Origin: Allobosea sp. UNC402CLCol
Lineage (GTDB): Bacteria > Pseudomonadota > Alphaproteobacteria > Rhizobiales > Beijerinckiaceae
Direction of reading: 5' to 3'
DNA length: 64,000 nt
Assembly: GCF_000745475.1 (NCBI RefSeq)
Contig: NZ_JQJJ01000013.1
Coordinates: 414,950-478,949, forward strand
In this document: positions 44,961 through 54,575 of the stretch, one piece after another
Layout: every line of letters begins with the position of its first letter
How positions within the stretch are numbered: position 1 is the stretch's first letter
Position numbers and translations under genes: made by a program
The notes under the pieces: model-generated
The model's input: the letters and a program-made list of their open reading frames with translations, nothing else
What the model was told of the DNA's origin: nothing
Databases searched by the model: none

Positions 44961-45630
44961 GATAGCTGGACACGCGGCCTTCCCTGACCGCCTTCGCCTC
45001 GTAGCGCGTGCGGATCCAGCCGGGATAAGGCCGGCGCCAATCCTCGGCGCGCTCGTCCGTCCAGTCGAAATCCGGCGAGGCGAGCAGGCGCGTCAGCGTC
45101 CAGCCGACATAGTCGTCGATATCGCTGGCGAAGCGGAAACGACCGCCGGCCTTAAGTGCGCGAGCGAACAAGCCAAGCGTGTGCTCCGAGACGAAGCGGC
45201 GCTTGCGCTGGCGGCGCTTCGGCCAGGGATCGGGATAGAGCAGGTCTATGGCGTCGAGGCTACCGGCCGGGAAGCGCGGCAGCAGCAACGCGGCATCGTC
45301 GTCCCAGACGCGGATATTGGTCAGGCCCTCGCGCTCGGCGACCGCCAGGAACTTGGCCATGCCGTTGATGAAGGGCTCGACGCCGATGAAACCGATCTGC
45401 GGGCTCTCGCGCATCCGCATCAGCAGATGCTCGCCCCCGCCGAAGCCGATCTCGAGCCGCACCGCCTCGACCGGATGCGGAAACAGCGCCTTGAGGTCGG
45501 CGATCTCGCCTTCCGGCAGGCGCAGACGCGGCAAAGTCTCTTCGATCAGCAAGCTCTGGCCATCGCGCAAGGCCTTGCCCTTGCGGCGGCCGTAGAAGGC
45601 ACGTTCGTCATGATCGGAGTCGTAGGTCAT
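44935..45630 (-). CDS. trmB: tRNA (guanine-N7)-methyltransferase
   Basis: Methylates G46 of tRNAs using SAM. The 231-residue protein has the SAM motif LEIGFGGGEHLL (about 59-70), VEPFINGMAKFL, the TrmB signature DLLYPDPWPKRRQRKRRF (about 128-145) and a C-terminal TRYEAKAVREGR. ATG 45630 matches the family start (MTYDSDHDERAFYGRRKGK). metK lies upstream on the same strand but a terminator and a repeat stand between, so trmB probably has its own promoter or depends on read-through. Confidence 0.95.
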   Translation of the reverse strand: MTYDSDHDERAFYGRRKGKALRDGQSLLIEETLPRLRLPEGEIADLKALFPHPVEAVRLEIGFGGGEHLLMRMRESPQIGFIGVEPFINGMAKFLAVAEREGLTNIRVWDDDAALLLPRFPAGSLDAIDLLYPDPWPKRRQRKRRFVSEHTLGLFARALKAGGRFRFASDIDDYVGWTLTRLLASPDFDWTDERAEDWRRPYPGWIRTRYEAKAVREGRVSSYLTALRRAS

Positions 45631-45663
45631 GATCGTCTTCGTATCGCTTTGTCCGATGGAGCC

Positions 45664-45752
45664 GTCATTCCGGACGCAGCGAAGCGGAGATCCGGAATCC
45701 ATCACAGAGCTGCGGAGCCTTACGATGGAGCCCGGGTCGGGCCCGGGATGAC
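45664..45752. repeat. Intergenic palindromic repeat, full copy 5 (divergent)
   Basis: GTCATTCCGGACGC ... GGGCCCGGGATGAC, with inner palindromes ATTCCGGA/TCCGGAAT and GCCCGGG-TC-GGGCCCGGG. It lies between the metK terminator and trmB. Confidence 0.7.
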
Positions 45753-45784
45753 GGGGGTGTTTCAGCGACCTTATCCGTCAAGTC

Positions 45785-45816
45785 AAAGAAAAAAGGCCGG
45801 GTGAACCCCGGCCTTT
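45785..45816 (-). terminator. Rho-independent terminator of metK
   Basis: A 10-bp stem AAAGGCCGGG/CCCGGCCTTT (45792-45816), followed on the minus strand by TTTTTCTTT. It stands 25 bases after the metK stop. Confidence 0.88.
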
Positions 45817-45840
45817 CCATTCCTGACCCGGGGGTCAATC

Positions 45841-47046
45841 TCAGGCGACGGCCTTCTTCAGTGCGTCGACGAGATCGGTCTTCTCCCAGGAGAAGCTGCC
45901 GTCGCGGCCGGCCTTGCGGCCGAAATGGCCATAGGCCGAGGTCTTGGCATAGATCGGCTTGTTGAGGCCGAGATGGTTGCGGATGCCGTTCGGCGACAGG
46001 TCGACCAGCTTGCCGAGCACGTCCTCGAGCTTGGCTTCGTCGACCTTGCCGGTGCCGTGCAGGTCGACATAGATCGACAGCGGCTTGGCGACGCCGATGG
46101 CGTAGGAGAGCTGGATCGTGGCGCGGTCGGCCAGCTTGGCCGCGACGACGTTCTTGGCGAGATAGCGCGCCGCATAGGCGGCCGAGCGGTCGACCTTGGT
46201 CGGGTCCTTGCCCGAGAAGGCGCCGCCGCCATGGGGAGCCGCGCCGCCATAGGTGTCGACGATAATCTTGCGGCCGGTCAGGCCGGCGTCGCCGTCCGGG
46301 CCGCCGATGACGAACTTGCCGGTCGGGTTGATGTGCCAGACCGTGTCCTTCGAGATCCAGCCATCCGGCAGCGCCTGACGGATATAGGGCTCGACGATCT
46401 TGCGGACATCGGCTGAGGACAGGCTTTCGTCGAGATGCTGGGTCGAGAGCACGATCTGGGTGACGCCGACCGGCTTGCCGTTCTCGTACTTGACGGTGAC
46501 CTGGCTCTTGGCGTCGGGGCCGAGCTTGGCGGCGTCGCCCTCGCCCTTCTTGCGGGCGAGCGTCAGCGTCTCCAGGATCTTGTGGGCGTAGTAGATCGGG
46601 GCGGGCAGCAGTTCAGGCGTCTCGCGGCTGGCATAGCCGAACATGATGCCCTGGTCGCCGGCACCGACATCCTTGTTGCCGGACTCGTCAACGCCCTGGG
46701 CGATGTCGGCCGATTGCGGGTGCAGCAGCACGTCGATCTTGCAGGTCTTCCAGTGGAAGCCGGCCTGCTCGTAGCCGATGTTGCGGATCGCCTTGCGGGC
46801 CGCCGACTTCACCTTCGACTTGATCTGCTTCTCGTCGAGATGGGTGCGGACCTCGCCGGCGATGACGACACGGTTCGTCGTCGCCAGCGTCTCGGCCGCG
46901 ACGCGGACCTTGGACGGCTCATAGCCGGCCTTCACCGCCTCCTTGAAGAACAGATCGACGATCTCGTCCGAGATGCGGTCGCAGACCTTGTCGGGGTGGC
47001 CTTCCGAGACCGATTCGCTGGTGAACAGGTAATTCTGGCGTGACAC
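45841..47046 (-). CDS. metK: S-adenosylmethionine synthetase
   Basis: Makes SAM from methionine and ATP; supplies TrmB, MiaB and PmtA reactions encoded nearby. The 401-residue protein has [52 protein letters not shown] and [16 protein letters not shown]. The start is GTG 47046 with AAGGGAAG upstream; the encoded N-terminus [12 protein letters not shown] fits the family. I looked for a SAM riboswitch in the 162-base leader and found none. A perfect 7-bp inverted repeat (47178-47193) in that leader resembles a site at the XRE gene start, suggesting repression by the neighbouring regulator. Confidence 0.96.
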   Translation of the reverse strand: MSRQNYLFTSESVSEGHPDKVCDRISDEIVDLFFKEAVKAGYEPSKVRVAAETLATTNRVVIAGEVRTHLDEKQIKSKVKSAARKAIRNIGYEQAGFHWKTCKIDVLLHPQSADIAQGVDESGNKDVGAGDQGIMFGYASRETPELLPAPIYYAHKILETLTLARKKGEGDAAKLGPDAKSQVTVKYENGKPVGVTQIVLSTQHLDESLSSADVRKIVEPYIRQALPDGWISKDTVWHINPTGKFVIGGPDGDAGLTGRKIIVDTYGGAAPHGGGAFSGKDPTKVDRSAAYAARYLAKNVVAAKLADRATIQLSYAIGVAKPLSIYVDLHGTGKVDEAKLEDVLGKLVDLSPNGIRNHLGLNKPIYAKTSAYGHFGRKAGRDGSFSWEKTDLVDALKKAVA

Positions 47047-47177
47047 GGTCGCGGCTTCCCTTGAATCTGGGCACGATGAAAGCGCCTGGCGCGGCATGCG
47101 CCAGCATGGAAAACGCCCCGTCAATGCAGCCGGACGCGTTCGCCGTCAAGCGCTATAATTCGTTTATCGGGAAGATC

Positions 47178-47193
47178 GTTCGACAGGTCGAAC
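47178..47193. promoter_or_regulatory. Inverted repeat between XRE gene and metK (operator candidate)
   Basis: GTTCGAC-AG-GTCGAAC, a perfect 7-bp palindrome. On the other strand its core TTCGACCTGTCG matches TTCAACCTGTCC at the XRE start (47625-47636) in 10 of 12 positions. Confidence 0.45.
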
Positions 47194-47208
47194 AAAACGA
47201 CGCGAAAA

Positions 47209-47625
47209 CTAGACCTTTTCGCTGTCTTCCTCGGCCAGGGCCTCGACCAGATCGATGACACGGCGGCGGACCCGACTATTCTTGATGCGGGTGAAGGCCT
47301 TGGTGAGCTGCACGCCTTCGCTGGTCGACAGGAAATCCGAAATATAGGTCGTCGCCGCGGAATCGGAAAAGCCGCCGGCCGGCATATCGCCGCTCGGCGC
47401 TCCGTCGAAGAAGAAGGCTACCGGCACATCGAGCATCTTGGCGATCTGCTGCAGGCGGCTCGCGCTGATGCGATTCGAGCCCTTCTCGTATTTCTGGACC
47501 TGCTGGAACGTCAGCCCCAAGGCCTCGCCCAGCCTCTCCTGGCTGATCCCGGCAAGCATGCGTCGCATCCGAACCCGGCTGCCTACATGGCGGTCGATCG
47601 GATTGGGTACCTTCTTGATCATCAT
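47209..47625 (-). CDS. XRE-family transcriptional regulator
   Basis: A 138-residue HTH repressor-type protein. The Cro/cI-like domain covers about 10-70 with GSRVRMRRMLAGISQERLGE and LTFQQVQKYEKGSNRISASR. A helical C-terminal part (about 85-138) may dimerise. It lies in the order lnt-XRE-metK-trmB, a gene order I recall as conserved in rhizobia, where the homologue is called PhrR-like; its targets are not established. Two ATG codons stand in tandem at the start (47625, 47622). A half-palindrome overlapping the ribosome site (47625-47636) resembles the one before metK, pointing to self-regulation. Confidence 0.92.
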   Translation of the reverse strand: MMIKKVPNPIDRHVGSRVRMRRMLAGISQERLGEALGLTFQQVQKYEKGSNRISASRLQQIAKMLDVPVAFFFDGAPSGDMPAGGFSDSAATTYISDFLSTSEGVQLTKAFTRIKNSRVRRRVIDLVEALAEEDSEKV

Positions 47626-47636
47626 TCAACCTGTCC
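47625..47636. promoter_or_regulatory. Putative autoregulatory site at XRE start
   Basis: TTCAACCTGTCC overlaps the XRE start and ribosome site and matches the metK-leader palindrome core in 10 of 12 bases. Confidence 0.35.
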
Positions 47637-47746
47637 TAGCATCATTGTCTTGGCCAGGAGCCGCATTCCTGGTCGGCGCGGAGGTCGTGATGTATTACAA
47701 GCCAGCGATCCGGTCCACTGGTCTCGAAAAAGTTAATGTTAGGCCC

Positions 47747-49339
47747 TCAGACCCGCAAAATCCGGGCCAGAGCGAGGAAAAGGGCCAAGAGTCCGGCGAA
47801 GACCAGATCGCCCCATCGCGCATAGAATGTCGGGGCGCCTGAGCGCGGCAGGCCAGCATCCAGCACGCCTTCGCTGCCGAGCGGCAGGCTGGCGACGACG
47901 CGGCCATAGGCGTCGACGACACCGGAAATGCCGGTGTTGGCGACGCGGACGAGCGGCAGGCCTTCCTCGATGCTGCGCAGCCGCGCCTGGGCGAAGTGCT
48001 GATAGGGACCGCTGGTCTGGCCGAACCAGCCATCATTGGTGAGGTTCAGGAAAAAGGCCGGGCGCGGCCCCCGCGGCACAACCGCGCCGGGAAAGACGGC
48101 CTCGTAGCAGATCAATGGCGCCGCGGTCGGCAGCCCCTTGATCGCCAGAGGCAAATGCATGCTTCCCGCCGAAAATCCTCCGGGAACCGAGACGAACTGC
48201 GACAGGCCGACGGCGCGGATCAGCGTGCCGAGGATCGGCGGCAGATATTCGCCGAAGGGCACGAGATGGACCTTGTCGTAGCTCGCGACGATGGCGCCCT
48301 CGTCGTTCACGACCTGAATGGAATTGTAGATCGGCGGCCGGCCCTCGCCCGGCAGAATCTCCCCGGCCCTTGCCGCGCCGGTGATCAGCGTCACGTCCGG
48401 CGGCAGGGCGGCCGCGATGCGCGCGAGCGCTTGCGGGGTGCGCCCGAGCAGGAAGGGGAAGGCGGATTCCGGCCAGATCACATGGGTGACGTTCTGGAGG
48501 CCCGGCGTCTGCGGACTCGTCGCCCGGTCGCTGAGCTCGAGATAGTGGTCGAGGATCGCCGCGCCGTTATTGCCGTTGAACTTGGCGTCCTGCGGCAGGT
48601 TCGGCTGCATCAGCCGCAATTTGACGCCGGCGACCAGCGGCGAGGGGCCGGGCGGCATGCGCCAGACGCCATAGGCGAAGAAGGCCGCGAGAGCGGCCAA
48701 CGCCAATAGCGACGGCGCCCAGCGCCCGGACGGGCCCGCCGCGGTGCCCAGCGTCGCGGGTGCCGCGCCGATTGCCACGGCGAAGAGCGTGAGCCCATAG
48801 AGCCCGAAGAGCGAAGCGACCTGCGCGAGATGGATCTCGCCGGCCAGCATCATGCCGTAGACGTTCCAGGGGAAGCCGGTCAGCACATGGCCACGCAGCC
48901 ACTCGCTGATCCCCAGCATCGCGGCGAGGACAAGGATGCGGCCCGCGCCCTTCGGCCAGAACAGCCGCGCCGCGCCGAAGGCAAAAGCCGGAAATACCGC
49001 GAGGAAAGCCGGCAGCGCGACGACGCCGAGCGGCATCGCCCAGGCAAACTTGTCGGCCTCGACCAGAAAGGCAGCGCCGAGCCACCACAACCCGGCGACG
49101 AAGAAGCCGAAGCCCCACCACCACCCGGCCACGAAAGCGGAGCGGAAGCGTTGCCAGCGCGTCGTCCCGACCGCGCCGTCCATCAGCCAGATGGCAAAGG
49201 TCATCGGCAGGACGACGAGCGGCCACAGATCCAGCGGCGGCAAGGCGAGCGCGCCGCTGGCGCCAGCGGCAAAGGCGATGAGCCGCCTGCGCCATCCCCA
49301 GGCCAGGATGACGGCCTCCGCGACCCCAGTGATCGGCAT
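47747..49339 (-). CDS. lnt: Apolipoprotein N-acyltransferase
   Basis: Adds the third acyl chain to lipoproteins in the inner membrane. The 530-residue protein has about six N-terminal membrane spans (about 15-215), then a nitrilase-type periplasmic domain with the Glu-Lys-Cys triad in THVIWPESAFPF, VHLVPFGEYLP and PLICYEAVFPG, and a last span at the C-terminus. NLTNDGWFGQTSGPYQH is diagnostic. It overlaps the CBS-protein gene upstream by one base (TGATG). The XRE gene follows after 121 bases. Confidence 0.95.
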   Translation of the reverse strand: MPITGVAEAVILAWGWRRRLIAFAAGASGALALPPLDLWPLVVLPMTFAIWLMDGAVGTTRWQRFRSAFVAGWWWGFGFFVAGLWWLGAAFLVEADKFAWAMPLGVVALPAFLAVFPAFAFGAARLFWPKGAGRILVLAAMLGISEWLRGHVLTGFPWNVYGMMLAGEIHLAQVASLFGLYGLTLFAVAIGAAPATLGTAAGPSGRWAPSLLALAALAAFFAYGVWRMPPGPSPLVAGVKLRLMQPNLPQDAKFNGNNGAAILDHYLELSDRATSPQTPGLQNVTHVIWPESAFPFLLGRTPQALARIAAALPPDVTLITGAARAGEILPGEGRPPIYNSIQVVNDEGAIVASYDKVHLVPFGEYLPPILGTLIRAVGLSQFVSVPGGFSAGSMHLPLAIKGLPTAAPLICYEAVFPGAVVPRGPRPAFFLNLTNDGWFGQTSGPYQHFAQARLRSIEEGLPLVRVANTGISGVVDAYGRVVASLPLGSEGVLDAGLPRSGAPTFYARWGDLVFAGLLALFLALARILRV

Positions 49340-50328
49340 CAGCCGGGCTCCATCGCCGCTTCTTCAGGCGCCGTCCGGTCGCGGCGACGGATGGTCAGGC
49401 GCTTCACGCGGCGCTGATCGGAATCGAGGACCTCGAAGGACAGGCCCTCGGGTCCGTCGACGATCTCGCCCTGCGCCGGAACGCGGCCGGCGAGCGTGAC
49501 GATCAGCCCACCCAGCGTGTCGATATCGTCGGCGACCTCGTTGCCGGAAAGATCGACCCCTGTCGCCTGCTTGAGTTCGTCGAGGGTGGCGCGTGCATCG
49601 GCCGTGAAGCAGTCGTCGCCGGCCGGCGTGATCGGCGCCTCCTCCATGTCGTGCTCGTCCTCGATATCGCCGACGACGATCTCGATCAGGTCTTCGATCG
49701 AGACGAGCCCGTCCGTGCCGCCATATTCGTCGATCACGAGGGCAATATGGGTGCGGGTCGCCTGCATGCGGACGAGCAGGTCCACCGCCGGCATCGACGG
49801 CGGAACGTAGAGGACGGGGCGCAGCAGCTTCGTGGCTGCGAGCGGGGTGGACAGATCGACCGCCGCCAGATCGTGCGGAGCCGTCCCCGCCTCATCGGCA
49901 TCGGCGCCGACCATGCCCGCAGGATGGGCCTTCTCGGCGATGTATTCGAGGAAATCGCGGATATGGACCATGCCGCGGGGATCATCGAGCGAATCGTCGA
50001 AGACCGGCAGGCGCGAATGGCCGGCCGTGCGGAAATGGGCGAGGAGCTGGTCGAGCGTGACATCGGCCGGCACGGCAACGATGTCGGCTCGGGGTATCAT
50101 GACATCGCTGACGCGGCGCTCGCGCAGGCCCAGCACATTGGTGAGCATGGCGCGCTCCTGCGCCGAGAGGTCGGCCAATTCGCCATTCGCCTCAGCCAGC
50201 GCCTCGACGATCTCCTCCCGCGCCGTGCCGCCGCCGCGCAATCCGAGCCGGTCGAGGAACTGGCCGAGCCAGTGGCCGAGGCCCCGGCCGGCGGTTTCGT
50301 TCTGGGATTGTCGACTGTCGTCGCTCAT
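49339..50328 (-). CDS. Hemolysin-family CBS domain protein (CorC/TlyC type)
   Basis: A 329-residue soluble protein with two CBS domains (about 70-210; VSDVMIPRADIVAVPADVTL, AVDLLVRMQATRTHIALVIDEYGGTDGLV) and a C-terminal CorC/transporter-associated domain (DCFTADARATLDELKQATGV ... LGGLIVTLAGRVP). CorC is associated with magnesium and cobalt efflux in enterobacteria. No membrane domain is present, so it is the short cytoplasmic type. It overlaps ybeY (ATGA) and lnt, in the conserved order phoH-ybeY-corC-lnt. Confidence 0.93.
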   Translation of the reverse strand: MSDDSRQSQNETAGRGLGHWLGQFLDRLGLRGGGTAREEIVEALAEANGELADLSAQERAMLTNVLGLRERRVSDVMIPRADIVAVPADVTLDQLLAHFRTAGHSRLPVFDDSLDDPRGMVHIRDFLEYIAEKAHPAGMVGADADEAGTAPHDLAAVDLSTPLAATKLLRPVLYVPPSMPAVDLLVRMQATRTHIALVIDEYGGTDGLVSIEDLIEIVVGDIEDEHDMEEAPITPAGDDCFTADARATLDELKQATGVDLSGNEVADDIDTLGGLIVTLAGRVPAQGEIVDGPEGLSFEVLDSDQRRVKRLTIRRRDRTAPEEAAMEPG

Positions 50329-50909
50329 GGCCGTGAATGTTCTGAGAAAGACGGGGCCGGCTCGGTCACGAGCTCGGCATCGGCGTAAGGGTCGGCAATG
50401 CCGAGACGCGCGAGCGCCTCGACCTCGAGCGCTTCCATGCGGCGCGCCTCGGCCTCGGTCTCGTGATCCTCGCCGAGCAGGTGCAGCAGCCCGTGGATGA
50501 CGAGATGGCGGAAATGGTCGGGAAAGCTCTTGCCCTCGGCTTCGGCCTCGCGCGCTACGGTCTCGTAGGCGACGACGATGTCGCCGAGCAGCGGGCTGGT
50601 CGCGATGCGCTCCGGCGGCGCGGCCGGGAAGGAGAGCACGTTGGTCGCCTTGTCAAAGCCGCGCCAGTCGCGGTTGACGAGGCGGACGCGCCGGTCATCG
50701 GTCAGGAGCAGGCTGAGCTCGGCCCCGTCCAGGGGCCGGCGCGGCGCAACGGCCAGCCCCGCACGAAGCGCCTCACCGGCGATGGCGCGCAAGGCTGCGA
50801 GATTGCCCAGCTCACGCCAGCGGCGCGACTCGGCACGGATATCGAGAACCAGAGCCGGAAGGCTCTCCGCGGGCGGCGCCGAACGCCGCGCGCGAGGTCG
50901 ATCCTTCAT
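50325..50909 (-). CDS. ybeY: rRNA maturation endoribonuclease YbeY
   Basis: Zinc metalloprotein for 16S rRNA 3' processing and quality control. The 194-residue protein has the three-histidine site HLVIHGLLHLLGEDHE (about 134-149). The family form is HGxLHLxGYDH, so Tyr is replaced by Glu here. SLLLTDDRRVRLVNRDWRGF and ATNVLSFPA also match. The N-terminus is about 20 residues longer than average. ATG overlaps the phoH stop (ATGA) and its stop overlaps the next gene, giving tight coupling. Confidence 0.95.
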   Translation of the reverse strand: MKDRPRARRSAPPAESLPALVLDIRAESRRWRELGNLAALRAIAGEALRAGLAVAPRRPLDGAELSLLLTDDRRVRLVNRDWRGFDKATNVLSFPAAPPERIATSPLLGDIVVAYETVAREAEAEGKSFPDHFRHLVIHGLLHLLGEDHETEAEARRMEALEVEALARLGIADPYADAELVTEPAPSFSEHSRP

Positions 50910-52087
50910 CGCGGCCGCTCCCGCGCCAACATCCGCTTCAATCCCTCACTGTCGCCCTCGCGATGCGCCTCGGGAGCCGCTGCGGAATTGCGCATCGCCT
51001 CCTCGCGCTCCTCGCGTTCGCGCCTCGCCGACGCCTCATAGGCCATCACGATGCGGCGCACCAGATCGTGGCGGACGACATCGCCCTCCTCGAAGCGGGC
51101 ATAGCCGATGCCCTCTACGTCCTTGAGCAGCTTCGCCGCCTCGACGAGGCCGGAGCGCTGGCCGGGCGGCAGGTCGATCTGCGAGGGATCGCCGGTGATG
51201 ATCATGCGCGAGCCCTCGCCCAGGCGGGTGAGGAACATCTTCATCTGCATCGAGGTGGCGTTCTGCGCCTCGTCGAGCAGCACGACGGCGTTGGTCAGGG
51301 TCCGGCCGCGCATGAAGGCGAGCGGCGCGATCTCGATCATGCCGGTCTGCAGGCCGCGCTCGACATGGCGCGCCTCCATGAAGTCGTTGAGCGCGTCGTA
51401 GATCGGCCGCAGATAGGGATCGACCTTCTCGCGCATGTCGCCGGGCAGGAAGCCGAGGCGCTCGCCCGCCTCGACGGCCGGGCGCGACAGGATCATCCGC
51501 TCGACCACGCCCTGCTCGATCAGCGAGACGGCATGCCCGACCGCGAGCCAGGTCTTGCCGGTGCCGGCCGGCCCCTCGGCGAGAACGAGCTCGTGGCGCT
51601 TGAGCTGGCGCAGATAGGCGTCCTGCGCCGCGTTGCGGGCTCTTACAGGGCCCCGCTTCCTGGTAACGATCGCGTCGAAGGAGGCCTTGCCGGTGTCCGC
51701 CGTCGGGAAGAGCGAGCGCTGGACGTTGCTCTCCTCGATCGCACCGTCGACATCGCCGAGCGTCACCGCCGCGCCGGCCTTGGCGCGGGCATAGAGCGTC
51801 TTCAGCACGCGGACAGCCTGCTCGGCCGTCTCGCGCGGTCCCTTCGCCGTGACATGGTTGCCATTGGGATTGACGACGACGCCGAGCCGCCGCTCGAGAT
51901 GAGCGAGGTTCTGGTCGTACTGGCCGAAGACCAGGCTGGCGAGGCGATTGTCTTCGAAACTCAACGTCACCTCGGTCGCCGGCAGGCCCTCGCGGGCGAG
52001 GCTCTCCCCGCGCGCCGGCGCGATCTCGCGCCGCGGGGTCCGGTCGGGTTTCGGCGTCATCGAATCAGCCTGTGCCAAATGCGTCAT
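50906..52087 (-). CDS. PhoH-family ATPase (PhoL type)
   Basis: A 393-residue cytoplasmic ATPase with a KH-like N-terminal part (about 40-115) and a helicase-like core: Walker A in LAEGPAGTGKTWLAVGHA, RPAVEAGERLGFLPGDM, Walker B in AVVLLDEAQNAT and TGDPSQIDLP. The family is linked to RNA metabolism and works beside YbeY, with which it overlaps by 4 bases. The start is ATG 52087, with ATG 52060 as alternative. About 130 bases separate it from miaB. Confidence 0.93.
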   Translation of the reverse strand: MTHLAQADSMTPKPDRTPRREIAPARGESLAREGLPATEVTLSFEDNRLASLVFGQYDQNLAHLERRLGVVVNPNGNHVTAKGPRETAEQAVRVLKTLYARAKAGAAVTLGDVDGAIEESNVQRSLFPTADTGKASFDAIVTRKRGPVRARNAAQDAYLRQLKRHELVLAEGPAGTGKTWLAVGHAVSLIEQGVVERMILSRPAVEAGERLGFLPGDMREKVDPYLRPIYDALNDFMEARHVERGLQTGMIEIAPLAFMRGRTLTNAVVLLDEAQNATSMQMKMFLTRLGEGSRMIITGDPSQIDLPPGQRSGLVEAAKLLKDVEGIGYARFEEGDVVRHDLVRRIVMAYEASARREREEREEAMRNSAAAPEAHREGDSEGLKRMLARERPR

Positions 52088-52216
52088 CTCCCTGACGGTT
52101 ATTCCGGCCGGACAGGAACGACCGGCCCGGTCGTCTCACAGCATATCCGAACGCAACAATTTCAGCCTGATGACAGGGTGTGCTCAACCCGCAGATGGGG
52201 GCGAGAGGGCGCGCGC

Positions 52217-53608
52217 TCAAGCGGCCATTTCCTTTCGCGAACCTGCCCCGGCCTCAAATTTGTGGCCGAAGAGCGAATTGGTGCTGGTGCGCTCGATCAC
52301 CACCCGCACGATATCCCCGATCTGATTCGTCTCGCTGTCGATCTGCACAGCCTGCAGATAGGGCGACTTGCCGGCAAGCTGTCCCGGGTAGCGCCCGGCG
52401 CGTTCCAGCAACACATCCACAGCCCGTCCGACCATCGCGGCGTTGAAGGCCTGGCGATGATGCTCGATGCGTTCCTGCAATCGATAGAGCCGCTCGTCCA
52501 TGACGGCGCGCGGAATCTGCCCGTCGAGATCGGCGGCAGGCGTGCCGGGACGCGACGAATATTTGAAGGAATAGCTCGAGGCGAAGCCGATCTCGTCGAC
52601 GAGGCGGATCGTGTCCTCGAAATCGGCATCGGTCTCACCGGGAAAGCCGACGATGAAGTCGGAGGAGAGCGCGATGTCCGGGCGTGCCGTGCGGATGCGC
52701 TCGATCAGGCGGCGATACTCGTCGCCGGTGTGCTTGCGGTTCATCGCCGCGAGGATGCGGTCCGAGCCCGCCTGCACCGGCAGGTGCAGGAAAGGCATCA
52801 CCTGGGGCAGGTCGCGATGGGCGGCGATGAGATCGTCGTCCATGTCCCGGGGGTGGCTGGTGGTATAGCGGATGCGGGCGATGCCCGGCACCTCGGCGAC
52901 GCGATGCATCAATCGCGCGAGGCCCCAGACGGCGCCGTCCGGGCCTTCGCCGTGATAGGCGTTGACGTTCTGGCCGATCAAAGTGACGTCGCGCACGCCG
53001 GCTTCCGCCAGCCGCTCGACCTCTGCCACCACCTGCGCCACCGGCCGCGAGAACTCGGCGCCGCGCGTATAGGGCACGACGCAGAAAGCGCAGAACTTGT
53101 CGCAGCCTTCCTGCACCGTGACGAAAGCGGACACTCCGCGCGCGCGAATGACCTGAGGCTTGGGCGCCGGCAGGAAGCCGAACTTGTCCTCGATGGGGAG
53201 ATCGGTATCGACGACGCGCTTGCCCGCCGCCTCGGCCAGAAGCTCGGGCAGGCGGTGATAGGCCTGCGGGCCGACGACGAGGTCGACCGCCGGCTGGCGG
53301 CGCTGGATCTCGCCGCCCTCGGCCTGGGCGACGCAGCCGGCGACGACGATCTTCGTCTCCTGGCCCTCGGCCTTCTGGGCGGTCTTGATATCGCGCAGCT
53401 TGCCGAGCTCGGTATAGACCTTCTGCACGGCACGGTCGCGGATATGGCAGGTGTTGAGCAGGATCAGATCCGCGCCTTCCGGCGTCGCCGTCTCCTCATA
53501 GCCCTGCTCGCCCAGGATATCGGCCATGCGCTGCCCGTCATAGACGTTCATCTGGCAGCCGAAGGACTTGATGTGGACTTTCTTCATCGTCGCGGTCGGG
53601 ATCTCCAA
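52217..53608 (-). CDS. miaB: tRNA-2-methylthio-N6-dimethylallyladenosine synthase
   Basis: Radical-SAM enzyme that adds methylthio to i6A37 of tRNAs reading UNN codons. The 463-residue protein has the N-terminal cluster cysteines in [21 protein letters not shown] and VAGCVAQ, the radical-SAM cluster in [15 protein letters not shown], and a C-terminal TRAM domain. I chose TTG 53608 because AAGGAG lies 5 bases before it; ATG 53587 lacks such a site. plsC is 85 bases upstream. A fur-type gene, often found in this neighbourhood in rhizobia, is absent. Confidence 0.95.
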   Translation of the reverse strand: MEIPTATMKKVHIKSFGCQMNVYDGQRMADILGEQGYEETATPEGADLILLNTCHIRDRAVQKVYTELGKLRDIKTAQKAEGQETKIVVAGCVAQAEGGEIQRRQPAVDLVVGPQAYHRLPELLAEAAGKRVVDTDLPIEDKFGFLPAPKPQVIRARGVSAFVTVQEGCDKFCAFCVVPYTRGAEFSRPVAQVVAEVERLAEAGVRDVTLIGQNVNAYHGEGPDGAVWGLARLMHRVAEVPGIARIRYTTSHPRDMDDDLIAAHRDLPQVMPFLHLPVQAGSDRILAAMNRKHTGDEYRRLIERIRTARPDIALSSDFIVGFPGETDADFEDTIRLVDEIGFASSYSFKYSSRPGTPAADLDGQIPRAVMDERLYRLQERIEHHRQAFNAAMVGRAVDVLLERAGRYPGQLAGKSPYLQAVQIDSETNQIGDIVRVVIERTSTNSLFGHKFEAGAGSRKEMAA

Positions 53609-53693
53609 ACCGTCTCCTTACTCCGGTTCGCGCGGCTTGAAAATCACCGCCATGCCGCAGCAGACGTAAAGCAAGCGGCGGGCCAGGGCTTCC

Positions 53694-54494
53694 TTACCCG
53701 GCGGGACGGCCGGTCACGGCTTCGCGGCGGGCGGCGCGCACCGTCGCCTCCGCCAGCCGCGTCGCCTCCTTGCGCGAGGTCGCCCGGCCCATCACGATCG
53801 GCGCGCCCCAGACCAGTTCGACATCGACCTTTCCGCAGGCGAGCACATGCCTGAGATGCGGCACGAGCTCGGTATCGCCATACCAGGCGAGCGCGCCGCG
53901 CTCGATGCGCCCGCCGGGCAGGCCCTGCCAGCCGGTATAGGTGACGGCCAGCGGATAGACCGTCACGTCGCTTTCCGTGTCGCCCATCGCCTGATGGGCG
54001 GCGCCGAGCAGCGAGGAGCGGAAGGGCAGAATGCGCGTTCCGTCCCCGGTCGTGCCCTCGGCGAAGAGGACGATATCCTCCCCCGCCGCGATGCGCGCGC
54101 CCATCGCCGCGGCGACGCCGGCCGTGGCGCTGCGGCGCTGGCGGTCGATGAAGACCGTATGCTGGAGCTTCGCCAGGAAGCCGATGACGGGCCAGCTCGC
54201 GACCTCGCTCTTGGCGACGAAGGCGAGTTTCTGCTCGGCCCCGAGCACGCAGATATCGAGCCAGGAAACATGGTTGGCGACGATCAGCGCGCCCGCCCCG
54301 GGCGATGGCGGCGTGCCCCTGACCCGGCGGCGCACGCCGAGGCAGAAGCAGACGAGCCGATGGAAGCGCAGCGGCAGGACGCCGGCCTGCGCCGGCCATG
54401 CGCGGAGGACCACGAGCTGCAACGGCACCAAAGCGAGCGTGCCGAGCCCGAGCAGCGCAAGGCGAAGCAGGGCGCCTGCGGATAGTCCGTTCAT
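53694..54494 (-). CDS. plsC: 1-acyl-sn-glycerol-3-phosphate acyltransferase
   Basis: Second acylation step of phospholipid synthesis at the inner membrane. The 266-residue protein has an N-terminal membrane segment (about 7-30), the catalytic NHVSWLDICVLG (about 74-85), the acceptor-binding VLFAEGTTGDGTRILPFRSS and a VTYTG motif. Such proteins can also serve ornithine-lipid synthesis (OlsA), which sequence reading cannot exclude. It lies between rimI and miaB on the same strand with gaps of about 80 bases each. Confidence 0.9.
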   Translation of the reverse strand: MNGLSAGALLRLALLGLGTLALVPLQLVVLRAWPAQAGVLPLRFHRLVCFCLGVRRRVRGTPPSPGAGALIVANHVSWLDICVLGAEQKLAFVAKSEVASWPVIGFLAKLQHTVFIDRQRRSATAGVAAAMGARIAAGEDIVLFAEGTTGDGTRILPFRSSLLGAAHQAMGDTESDVTVYPLAVTYTGWQGLPGGRIERGALAWYGDTELVPHLRHVLACGKVDVELVWGAPIVMGRATSRKEATRLAEATVRAARREAVTGRPAG

Positions 54495-54575
54495 GCGCGA
54501 GCGGTTCCGGTCATCGGCGTCGGGTCGGTCCTGATGGGATGCAAGGGCTTCTCATCGCCCGATTGCGGGCGGATG

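Noticed and set aside
47047..47208. Possible SAM riboswitch before metK
   Set aside because: I could not fit a SAM-II, SAM-V or SAM/SAH core; only the 47178-47193 palindrome stands out.
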